Part shown: positions 33,643 through 39,309 of the stretch, in pieces | Position numbering within the stretch: position 1 is the first letter of the stretch | Layout of the letters: the number at the start of each line of letters is the position of its first letter | Program-made: the position numbers and the translations under genes | Source: Clostridia bacterium | GTDB taxonomy: Bacteria; Bacillota; Clostridia; TANB77; CAG-508 | Length of the DNA stretch: 39,453 bases | Direction of reading: 5' to 3' | Assembly (NCBI GenBank): GCA_017458285.1 | Contig: JAFTFU010000016.1 | Span: 1-39,453 of the forward strand | Notes under the pieces: model-generated | Database searches by the model: none | What the model was told of the DNA's origin: nothing | Seen by the model: only the letters and a program-made list of their open reading frames with translations

Positions 33643-33665
33643 ATATTTCCCACTTGTTTCCCACT

Positions 33666-34805
33666 TTAGTTTTGGAAGATTTGATTTAATTTATTAACTG
33701 AATCGTCTTTTGATTCAGGTAATACTGCAAGATATATTTCTGTAGATGCAATCTTTTTATGCCTTAATAATTTCATAATAGTATATAAGTCTGTTCCATG
33801 TAATAAAAGTAATACTGCAAATGTATGTCTTAAATCATGGAATTTTCTATATACAAAATTTTCTTTTTCTGCAGATAATTTTAACAATGTTTTTCTCCAT
33901 ACTTTTTCAAGATCCTTTTTATCTATTTGATGACCATTAGCTGTAAATACATATTCTGATGTATGAGGTAATCTCATTAATAGATTATAAATAAAGTCTG
34001 ACATTGGAATAATATCAATACTACTTTCTGTTTTTGGAGTTCCGTCTTTTGTTTTATATCCTGTTTTAATTCCATCTTCATTAAATGTTGCTGCACGAGT
34101 TGTATTGTTTTTAACATATATTTCTCTTTTTTCAAAATTTAAATGTATCCATTTAAGACCAACAATTTCTCCTTCACGCATTCCTGTACCAAGAGCAAAG
34201 TCAACTACATCCTTATATTTATTATTAATAAAGGCTTCTCTTAAAATAGGAATTTCATCTTCCCTAAAATAATTAAAAGGAATTTTCTTTTTCTCTATAA
34301 CTGCATCCACATCAACATCCTTGTCTTTTGGAATATTAACTAATCCTTTATTACATGGATTTTTTGCAATATAACCTTCTTTTTCACAATATATAAAGAA
34401 TTGGTGTAATAATTTATGCACAGATGTAATTTTTTCTGTAGATCGTTCTTTTTTAAATAGTGTGTTGTAATAATCCTGGACAACAATACTGGATATTTTC
34501 TTAATAGGAATATCAGCAAAAGAAAATGGTTTTATATGGTTTCTAAAATCACCTTCATATTTTTCTAATGTTGTATTTTTTATCTCGTGTATTTTAACAG
34601 TAAAAAGCCATTTGTGGAGTAATATTCTTATAGTAATATCTTTTACTTGTATTACACCAATTTCCGCTTCTTTTTTTCTCTCGTAATATTGATCTTCGGC
34701 ATCTGATTTGTTCTTTCCATAAAAATCTTCATATTTGCCATTTATTTTTCTATGGATTCTATAATATGCGACACCGTTTTTTACACAGTTTGTTTTTACT
34801 GCCAT
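33666..34805 (-). CDS. int: Tyrosine-type site-specific integrase, 379 aa
   Basis: An N-terminal arm-binding domain (YYRIHRKINGKYEDFYGKNK region), a SAM-like core-binding domain (about 60-170), then the catalytic domain with R210 in GMREGEI, H323-x-x-R326 in FHDLRHTF, His in RHKK and nucleophile Y358 in STEIYLAV. All catalytic residues are visible. It recombines attP with host attB; the adjacent tuf-derived core gives the likely target. SD GGAGGTATTTAA before the ATG. Its gene reads toward attP, as is typical. Confidence 0.95.
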   Translation of the reverse strand: MAVKTNCVKNGVAYYRIHRKINGKYEDFYGKNKSDAEDQYYERKKEAEIGVIQVKDITIRILLHKWLFTVKIHEIKNTTLEKYEGDFRNHIKPFSFADIPIKKISSIVVQDYYNTLFKKERSTEKITSVHKLLHQFFIYCEKEGYIAKNPCNKGLVNIPKDKDVDVDAVIEKKKIPFNYFREDEIPILREAFINNKYKDVVDFALGTGMREGEIVGLKWIHLNFEKREIYVKNNTTRAATFNEDGIKTGYKTKDGTPKTESSIDIIPMSDFIYNLLMRLPHTSEYVFTANGHQIDKKDLEKVWRKTLLKLSAEKENFVYRKFHDLRHTFAVLLLLHGTDLYTIMKLLRHKKIASTEIYLAVLPESKDDSVNKLNQIFQN

Positions 34806-34844
34806 TTAAATACCTCCATTTTTCAAAATATTTTTTTAAAACTC

Positions 34845-34873
34845 TTGAAAAATGAAAGCTTTTTATATATAAT
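34845..34873 (+). promoter_or_regulatory. Promoter of the putative antisense-type sRNA
   Basis: TTGAAA (34845-34850), exactly 17 bases, TATAAT (34868-34873). No plus-strand gene follows; the first structure downstream is the hairpin/terminator pair of the putative sRNA. The divergent integrase starts 40 bases to the left. Confidence 0.8.
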
Positions 34874-34879
34874 ACAAAA

Positions 34880-34956
34880 AGTAATCACTTTTCAAAAGTG
34901 TTTACGCCTTGGGTAATGTGTGTCGTCTCGCAAATGAAACACATTATCCTTTTTTT
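34880..34956 (+). ncRNA. Putative trans-acting small RNA complementary to the early lytic leader
   Basis: About 77 nt from the predicted start near 34880 to the T-run. A small hairpin at 34886-34900 (CACTTT/AAAGTG) is followed by an 11-pair terminator stem GGGTAATGTGT (34911-34921) with ACACATTATCC (34939-34949), then TTTTTTT. The 17-base loop starts GTCGTCTCGCA. Bases 34917-34932 are the perfect reverse complement of 36243-36258, in the leader of the early operon; 11 of the 16 lie in the exposed loop. It should therefore pair with lytic mRNA. No ORF is present. Confidence 0.7.
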
Positions 34957-35248
34957 ATTTCTTTCTTAATCCTATAAATAATATTGATATACCGCAAGTC
35001 ACAAATGCAAGAAATATCTTAAATATAGAATAAGGTCTTTTAACTTTTGTTTGTCTTTTACTTCCTTCAGATGTTTCTGTATAATATAAACCTGTTCCAG
35101 GAATACCAACTGAAGCTGTTTTTCTTCCGTTAGAATTAACTGAGTAACGAGCTCCTTTTGTTCCAACGCTCAAGCCAACTGATTTTTTATTAATGTTTAA
35201 ATTTACTCCTTTGCAAATTTTGATTCTTTTTCTAAATCTCCATCCCAT
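34955..35248 (-). CDS. DUF4236 protein with C-terminal membrane segment, 97 aa
   Basis: Begins MGWRFRKRIKICKGVNLNIN and continues with SVGLSVGTKGARYSVN...GIPGTGLYYTE, the DUF4236 signature, then a hydrophobic segment (IFKIFLAFVTCGISILFIGL). Function unknown. It is in the repressor operon, so it is probably made in the lysogen and could be a conversion or superinfection factor. Its 3' end meets the terminator of the sRNA convergently. Confidence 0.82.
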   Translation of the reverse strand: MGWRFRKRIKICKGVNLNINKKSVGLSVGTKGARYSVNSNGRKTASVGIPGTGLYYTETSEGSKRQTKVKRPYSIFKIFLAFVTCGISILFIGLRKK

Positions 35249-35259
35249 ATTAAACCTCC

Positions 35260-35784
35260 TTATTTAAAAGCACTTTTATTTTCTACTTTAATTACTTTGC
35301 CTATAATAATGAAGTTTTTTTCTTTTAATTCTTCTTTAGTACATTTTAATATTGGATAATAAGGATTCATTGCATGAAATTCTACATAGTCCTTATAATC
35401 TATAATTTTTCTGATCATATTTTTATTTTCTAATTTAAAATAAATTGTATCACCAGAAATAAAAGTCTCCTGGGGCTGAACATAAGCAACATCATCTACA
35501 CCAAGAAGAGGTAACATAGAGTCATCGGTAGATACATAAGTCATTATTTGCGTTCTTTCTTCATCAGGAGTACGATCTATATTTGTGTCAAATCCCATCA
35601 ACCAGGCTTCATTTATATCAAGAGCTTTTGCTAGTATATAAATATTGTCTTGTTTTGCCTTATACTTTCCAGATAGATAATTGCTGATAAGAGATTTGTC
35701 TAATCCAGTTTTTTCAACTAGATCCACTTGTTTATAATTTCTTAAAGTCATAGCTTTTCTTAATCTTGTTGAGAATGTTTCCAA
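35260..35784 (-). CDS. CI-like repressor: XRE HTH plus S24 (LexA-type) peptidase domain, 174 aa
   Basis: TTG start at 35784 is preferred because AAGGAAGGTGATT lies upstream and an in-frame GTG is part of that site. The N-terminal HTH reads KQVDLVEKTGLDKSLISNYL. The C-terminal S24 fold carries S89 (DDSMLP) and K126 (MIRKII), the Ser-Lys pair. A clear Ala-Gly cleavage site was not seen, so RecA-driven self-cleavage is uncertain. It keeps lysogeny by binding the TTGAG...CTCAA operators in the divergent control region. Confidence 0.9.
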   Translation of the reverse strand: METFSTRLRKAMTLRNYKQVDLVEKTGLDKSLISNYLSGKYKAKQDNIYILAKALDINEAWLMGFDTNIDRTPDEERTQIMTYVSTDDSMLPLLGVDDVAYVQPQETFISGDTIYFKLENKNMIRKIIDYKDYVEFHAMNPYYPILKCTKEELKEKNFIIIGKVIKVENKSAFK

Positions 35785-35809
35785 TATAATCACCTTCCTT
35801 TATAGCCTT

Positions 35810-35838
35810 ATTATAAGCCAAAGTTGAGAAAAAAACAA
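35810..35838 (-). promoter_or_regulatory. Repressor promoter (minus strand)
   Basis: On the minus strand TTGTTT (35838-35833), 17 bases, TATAAT (35815-35810). An operator half-site (35824-35832) lies within the spacer, so the repressor can regulate itself. Confidence 0.75.
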
Positions 35839-35941
35839 GTTTTTTTGAAAAAAAATAAAAAAAAGTTGAGAAAAAATCAAAAAAACTATTGACATTTAAA
35901 AAATAATAATATATTATAATCACAGAGTTGAGAAAACTCAA
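35824..35941. promoter_or_regulatory. Lysogeny/lytic operator region
   Basis: Contains half-sites TTGAGAAAA at 35824-35832 and 35866-35874 and a full site TTGAGAAAACTCAA at 35928-35941 (arms TTGAG/CTCAA, 4-base centre). An identical full site is at 36189-36202. The arrangement of two spaced sites toward the repressor promoter and one over the start of the early promoter is that of a CI/Cro switch. Confidence 0.8.
35889..35917 (+). promoter_or_regulatory. Early lytic promoter
   Basis: TTGACA (35889-35894), 17 bases, TATTAT (35912-35917). TATAAT at 35915-35920 is an alternative at 20 bases. Operator 35928-35941 begins just past the expected start site, so bound repressor blocks it. It drives the Cro-like gene and the early operon. 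Confidence 0.8.
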
Positions 35942-35962
35942 TAAAACGAAAGGAGAAAAAAT

Positions 35963-36205
35963 ATGGAAGAAAATAAGTTGGAATTTGACTACAGCAAGCT
36001 ATTAGGAAGGATTAAAGAAAAGTTTGGAACGCAGGATAATTTAGCAGCCAAAACAACAATGTCTGTAACATCATTAAATTATAAACTAAACAATAAACTG
36101 GAATGGAAACAAAAAGAAATTTTAACAGTAGCTTTATTATTAGACATAGCATTAGAAGAAATAAAAGATTATTTTTTTACATTAAAAGTTGAGAAAACTC
36201 AATAA
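35963..36205 (+). CDS. Cro-like HTH regulator (DUF739-type), 80 aa
   Basis: Short HTH protein: LLGRIKEKFGTQDNLAAKTT with recognition helix MSVTSLNYKLNN, and a C-terminal helix. DUF739/Cro-like regulators are the first genes of early operons in such phages. SD AAAGGAG precedes the ATG. Its final codons (V-E-K-T-Q-stop) are built from the second operator copy. Confidence 0.85.
   Translation: MEENKLEFDYSKLLGRIKEKFGTQDNLAAKTTMSVTSLNYKLNNKLEWKQKEILTVALLLDIALEEIKDYFFTLKVEKTQ
36189..36202. promoter_or_regulatory. Second full operator copy inside the end of the Cro-like gene
   Basis: TTGAGAAAACTCAA identical to 35928-35941, 261 bases apart. It is inside the last five codons of the Cro-like gene and shortly before the leader targeted by the putative sRNA. 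It could allow DNA looping between operators or a transcription roadblock. Confidence 0.75.
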
Positions 36206-36224
36206 AGTGAAAAAGGAGAAGAAA

Positions 36225-36335
36225 ATGAGAAATAAAGAAAAATGCGAGACGACACACAAAAAAATTCAAGGAGGTAAAAATGGAAGAATGGATCAGCTTA
36301 ACAAAATATATGGAACGATACCATATAGGTTATAA
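36225..36335 (+). CDS. Possible short upstream ORF overlapping the excisionase-like gene, 36 aa
   Basis: ATG 36225 follows AAAAAGGAGAAG. The product starts MRNKEKCETTHKK and runs past the start of the gene at 36280 in another frame. It may be a leader peptide. The sRNA target (36243-36258) lies at codons 7-12, so pairing could block this ORF and the following ribosome-binding site together. Coding status uncertain. Confidence 0.35.
   Translation: MRNKEKCETTHKKIQGGKNGRMDQLNKIYGTIPYRL
36243..36258 (+). promoter_or_regulatory. sRNA target site in the early leader
   Basis: TGCGAGACGACACACA is the perfect reverse complement of 34917-34932 in the loop/stem of the putative sRNA. It ends 9 bases before the AAGGAGGT (36268-36275) of the gene at 36280. 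Duplex formation here would cover or crowd the translation start. Confidence 0.7.
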
Positions 36336-36534
36336 AGAAGTAAAAAGAATGATAGACAACAACGAACTTGAATATAAGCAAACAGAAGGCGGACATTACA
36401 AAATAAAAGTTGGTGGAGACACCGTTAGCAGAGAATTATATGAAACAGAAAAAGCAAAAAGAATTGAAGCAGAAACTAAATTAAATTTATTAAGAAAAGT
36501 TTTAGAGGAGGAAAAAACAAATGAAAATTATTAA
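36280..36534 (+). CDS. MerR/excisionase-like HTH protein, 84 aa
   Basis: N-terminal winged-helix-like pattern: WISLTKYMERYHIGYKEVKR and MIDNNELEYKQTEGGHYKI, as in excisionase/MerR-type DNA-binding proteins, then a coiled C-terminus. It could be an excisionase for the integrase or an early regulator. SD AAGGAGGT is ideal, but the leader carries the sRNA pairing site. It overlaps the next gene by 14 bases. Confidence 0.7.
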   Translation: MEEWISLTKYMERYHIGYKEVKRMIDNNELEYKQTEGGHYKIKVGGDTVSRELYETEKAKRIEAETKLNLLRKVLEEEKTNENY

Positions 36535-36730
36535 TAAGAAGAAATTTATAACAAGAATAATAGATCTTGTGATTATTATAGCAACAACAACATTAACACC
36601 AATGGCAATTAATTACGCAAATGCCTGGAGAGGATATAAAGGTTTTGGAGGAGAATATTTGCTTCCGATATTAGGTTTATTAGCAATATTAGTAATAGAA
36701 ACAATTTATGAAGAAAGCAGCAGGAGGTAA
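36521..36730 (+). CDS. Small membrane protein with two hydrophobic segments, 69 aa
   Basis: Hydrophobic segments at about 9-28 (ITRIIDLVIIIATTTLTPMA) and 46-61 (LLPILGLLAILVIETI) with a GYKGFGGEY loop. The start overlaps the previous gene; SD AGAGGAGG. Early phage membrane protein of unknown role. Confidence 0.65.
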   Translation: MKIINKKKFITRIIDLVIIIATTTLTPMAINYANAWRGYKGFGGEYLLPILGLLAILVIETIYEESSRR

Positions 36731-36734
36731 GGCA

Positions 36735-36848
36735 ATGAATATAAAGGAATATGTAAAAAGTTTATTTATCATATACAGATTCAATAAAATGAAAGCAACT
36801 TTGCGTATTATGAAAAATAATTTAAAACTTTTGAAAGGAGGAAATTAA
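36735..36848 (+). CDS. Small basic protein, 37 aa
   Basis: ATG 36735 follows CAGGAGGTAAGGCA. Basic, helical peptide (MNIKEYVKSLFIIYRFNKMK, then ATLRIMKNNLKLL) that ends at the SD of the next gene. Unknown family; the SD and tight packing support translation. Confidence 0.5.
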   Translation: MNIKEYVKSLFIIYRFNKMKATLRIMKNNLKLLKGGN

Positions 36849-36849
36849 A

Positions 36850-36996
36850 ATGGGATATGAAAAAATCAAAGGTATTATTTCTGATATAGACGAATATCAC
36901 AATGAAGCTGAATTAAGAGAAATATTACAAGAAATCTTATTCATCTGTGAAGAAAACATAAAAAAAGAACCATCTACCAGCGATCAAACTAAATAG
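36850..36996 (+). CDS. Hypothetical acidic helical protein, 48 aa
   Basis: ATG 36850 follows AAAGGAGGAAATTAAA. Helical acidic product (EKIKGIISDIDEYHNEAELR, EILQEILFICEEN) with a polar tail. No family known. Last gene before a short intergenic region containing a large inverted repeat. Confidence 0.55.
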   Translation: MGYEKIKGIISDIDEYHNEAELREILQEILFICEENIKKEPSTSDQTK

Positions 36997-37022
36997 ATAG
37001 TTCAAAAAATATTTATATAAAT

Positions 37023-37052
37023 ACTTTCTATTCATATTTTAACATAGAAAGT
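37023..37052. promoter_or_regulatory. Nine-base inverted repeat upstream of the early gene at 37071
   Basis: ACTTTCTAT (37023-37031) and ATAGAAAGT (37044-37052) are perfect complements separated by 12 bases. It ends about 18 bases before the ATG at 37071. It may be an operator or an mRNA hairpin; no T-tract directly follows. Confidence 0.6.
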
Positions 37053-37070
37053 TAGAAAGGACAAGTAAAA

Positions 37071-37307
37071 ATGGAAAATTTAAAAATCGAAAAGGGAAAA
37101 ACTTACACTTATGAAGAATTAAAAGAAATCTTTAAAAATGCTATGGGAGAAACTATACATAAACCATTTGGAGATATAAAAGATGAAAAATTAAAGAAAG
37201 AATCAGAAGATCCACATTTTCAATTTTCTACAATGTTAAGTGGAATAGTTATACTACATACAATGGAAAATAATATGTTTGCAAAGGAGGACAATAAAGA
37301 TGAGTAA
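37071..37307 (+). CDS. Hypothetical early phage protein, 78 aa
   Basis: SD AGAAAGGACAAGT precedes the ATG. The charged protein (KIEKGKTYTYEELKEIFKNA region) has a conserved-looking GEYIHKPFG-type middle, no metal site and no membrane segment. It overlaps the Gp157 gene by 8 bases, and its last codons hold the SD for that gene. Function unknown. Confidence 0.65.
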   Translation: MENLKIEKGKTYTYEELKEIFKNAMGETIHKPFGDIKDEKLKKESEDPHFQFSTMLSGIVILHTMENNMFAKEDNKDE

Positions 37308-37788
37308 ACTATATGAATTAACTAATAATTATGAACAAGTTTTAAGCATGATATACGATGAAGATGTAGATGAGCAAATGATATTAGACACATTGGAAAG
37401 TATAGAAGGCGAAATTGAAGACAAAGCAGATGGATATGCAAAAATTATAAAAGAATTAGAAGCATTAAGAGATGCGAGAAAAGTAGAAGCAAAGAGATTA
37501 ACAGAAAGTGCAGCAACATTTGATAACAGAATAAAAGGATTAAAACAAAATTTATTTAATGCAATGAAGCAAACAGGAAAAACAAAATTTGCAACAGAAT
37601 TATTTACATTTAATATAGCAAAGAATGGAGGAAAACAAGCTCTTACTATTGATGGAGAAGTACCTAAAGAATATACAAAAATTGTCGTAGAAAATGATAC
37701 AGATAAAATTAGACAAGCATTAGAAAACGGAGAAAATTTACCTTTTGCTCACTTAGAGCCAAGAGGAGAAAGTTTGAGGATTAAATAA
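37300..37788 (+). CDS. Siphovirus Gp157-like protein, 162 aa
   Basis: Start at 37300 fits AAGGAGG (37284-37290). Matches the Sipho_Gp157 pattern: SKLYELTNNYEQVLSMIYDE, then LDTLESIEGEIEDKADGYAK and a C-terminal GEVPKEYTK...PRGESLRIK block. These proteins occur with recombination/replication genes in Firmicutes phages and have been linked to phage-resistance effects; the mechanism is not clear. It is joined to the following ATPase gene by a TAATG overlap. Confidence 0.88.
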   Translation: MSKLYELTNNYEQVLSMIYDEDVDEQMILDTLESIEGEIEDKADGYAKIIKELEALRDARKVEAKRLTESAATFDNRIKGLKQNLFNAMKQTGKTKFATELFTFNIAKNGGKQALTIDGEVPKEYTKIVVENDTDKIRQALENGENLPFAHLEPRGESLRIK

Positions 37789-38483
37789 TGGGAATACCAG
37801 TATTAATTTTAGGAGAAAGTGGATCAGGCAAAAGTTGTTCACTTCGCAATTTTGAAAAAGAAAATGTAGTCATATATAACATCGCAGGAAAGCCATTACC
37901 ATTTAAAAAACAGTTAAATAAAGCAGATAATGTAAATTATACACAAATAAAAAGTAATATGCAAAAAGGAAATTTTAAAACTTATGTAATAGACGATTCA
38001 CAATACTTAATGGCATTTGAAATGTTTGATAGAGCAAAAGAATTAGGTTACAACAAGTTTACAGATGTAGCACTTAACTTTAGAGGATTAGTAGATTTTG
38101 TAATAAAGAATACACCAGCTGACACAATAGTTTACTTTTTACATCATACAGAAACAACTGATACAGGAAAAGTAAAAGCAAAAACAAGCGGAAAAATGCT
38201 TGATAACCAACTTACATTGGAAGGATTGTTTTCAATAGTATTGCTTTGTAAAACAGATGGGCAAGAACATTATTTTGAAACGCAAAGTGATGGATATAGT
38301 ACTTGTAAATCTCCTATGGGAATGTTTGATTTAAAAATAGACAATGATTTGAAAATGGTAGATGACAAAATTAGAGAATATTACGAATTAAACAAAAAGG
38401 AGGCAAAACCAAATGAATCTACAAAGAAAAATACAAAGACAACAACTAATGAAACAGCACAAAAGAGCACACAACAAAGTTAA
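37788..38483 (+). CDS. Phage P-loop ATPase (RecA-like/Sak4-type recombination protein), 231 aa
   Basis: Walker A GESGSGKS (9-16), a Walker B-like YVIDDSQ (D69-D70), a sensor region VYFLHHTETT, and the LEGLFSIVLLCKTDG block fit AAA_24/RecA-like phage ATPases (Sak4 group) used in DNA annealing. The last ~35 residues are a K/T/N/Q-rich low-complexity tail under which a second gene is nested. Neighbours (Gp157, DUF669 ssDNA-binding, primase) fit a recombination-dependent replication module. Confidence 0.82.
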   Translation: MGIPVLILGESGSGKSCSLRNFEKENVVIYNIAGKPLPFKKQLNKADNVNYTQIKSNMQKGNFKTYVIDDSQYLMAFEMFDRAKELGYNKFTDVALNFRGLVDFVIKNTPADTIVYFLHHTETTDTGKVKAKTSGKMLDNQLTLEGLFSIVLLCKTDGQEHYFETQSDGYSTCKSPMGMFDLKIDNDLKMVDDKIREYYELNKKEAKPNESTKKNTKTTTNETAQKSTQQS

Positions 38484-38541
38484 GTTTAATAAAATTTGGG
38501 AGCAATTCCAAAAGAACCAAAAAGGAAAGAGGGGTGAATAA
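38413..38541 (+). CDS. Possible small basic protein nested in the ATPase 3' end, 42 aa
   Basis: ATG 38413 is 8 bases after AAGGAGG (38398-38404), a perfect ribosome-binding site inside the ATPase gene. The product is very basic (MNLQRKIQRQQLMKQHKRAH, then NKVKFNKIWEQFQKNQKGKR) and continues beyond the ATPase stop to just before the next start. The overlapped ATPase tail is low-complexity, which leaves room for a second frame. Unknown function, perhaps nucleic-acid binding. Confidence 0.5.
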   Translation: MNLQRKIQRQQLMKQHKRAHNKVKFNKIWEQFQKNQKGKRGE

Positions 38542-38543
38542 AA

Positions 38544-38738
38544 ATGGTTGTAATGATAACTAGTGAAGAGTACAAAGAATTAGTAATAAAAGCTAATAAA
38601 TATGATGAAATGCAAAAAACAAAATTTGAAAATGCAAAAAATGAAAAAATAGAAAAGGTTGAAATTAAAAAAGTAACAGCTGAGGAAATGGGCGACATTA
38701 TTGATGATTTAAAAAATAAAATTTTAGGAGGAAAATAA
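38544..38738 (+). CDS. Hypothetical charged protein, 64 aa
   Basis: SD AGAGGGGTG precedes the ATG. Short protein with coiled-coil character (EEYKELVIKANKYDEMQKTK). It ends immediately before the DUF669-like gene; the last codons of its gene (TTAGGAGG) hold that gene's SD. No family recognised; likely an accessory of the replication operon. Confidence 0.6.
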   Translation: MVVMITSEEYKELVIKANKYDEMQKTKFENAKNEKIEKVEIKKVTAEEMGDIIDDLKNKILGGK

Positions 38739-38739
38739 A

Positions 38740-39300
38740 ATGAACAAACCACAAGGATATGATGAGGCACAAGCTTATGGAGAATTTGAAACATTACCTG
38801 CAGGAGGATATAAATGCATAATAAAAAAAGTAGCTTGCGAAACGACGCAAGCAGGAAAAGAATATTTAAAATTAGCAATTGATATTTTAGAAGGAGGATT
38901 TAAAGATTTCTTTCAAAAAAGATTTGACAATGACACAAGAGAAGATAAGAAATGGGGAGGAGTTTGGACAGTATTTACTGAAGGTTATAATCCAGGAACA
39001 ACCAATCCAAAATTTAAAGGTTTAATAACTTCTGTAGAAACATCAAATCCAAACTTTACATTTAACTTTGATGAAAAAACACTTGAAGGAAAGAAAGTTG
39101 GAATAGTATTTAGAGAAGAAGACTTTTTAGGGCAATTAGATGGACAGGTACATACAGCAGTAAAACCATTTTTTGCAGTATCTTATGATAAAGCTGAAGA
39201 TGCAAAGATACCAAATAAAAAGGAATTAAGTGATGATCAATACGAGCAAGCATTTGAAGCAACAGCATCCGCTGCAGACAACGATGATCTACCATTTTAG
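38740..39300 (+). CDS. DUF669-type single-stranded DNA-binding protein, 186 aa
   Basis: Contains the DUF669 signatures: an early LPAGGYKCIIKKV, FFQKRFDNDTREDKKWGG, then FKGLITSVETSNPNF and FREEDFLGQL. DUF669 proteins act like phage ssDNA-binding proteins near recombination ATPases. The C-terminal tail is acidic and ends AADNDDLPF, matching the SSB tip that recruits partner proteins. Directly upstream of primase. Confidence 0.85.
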   Translation: MNKPQGYDEAQAYGEFETLPAGGYKCIIKKVACETTQAGKEYLKLAIDILEGGFKDFFQKRFDNDTREDKKWGGVWTVFTEGYNPGTTNPKFKGLITSVETSNPNFTFNFDEKTLEGKKVGIVFREEDFLGQLDGQVHTAVKPFFAVSYDKAEDAKIPNKKELSDDQYEQAFEATASAADNDDLPF

Positions 39301-39309
39301 GAGGTAGCA

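Larger units (their letters stand above)
33422..33665. other. Phage attachment site region (attP) with arm-type repeats
   Basis: Direct repeats of (TTT)CCCACT occur at 33422-33427, 33430-33435, 33441-33446 on the left and 33649-33654, 33660-33665 on the right, the last abutting the integrase stop codon. They flank the tuf-like core at 33549-33590. Short repeats in the same orientation on both sides of a core next to a tyrosine integrase gene are what arm-type integrase sites look like. Both arms being present shows that the sequence is attP, not attL or attR. Confidence 0.75.

Noticed and set aside
33419..33670. CRISPR-like spacing of the CCCACT repeats
   Set aside because: Repeats are too short and too few, with unequal spacing, and flank an attachment core; no cas genes are present.
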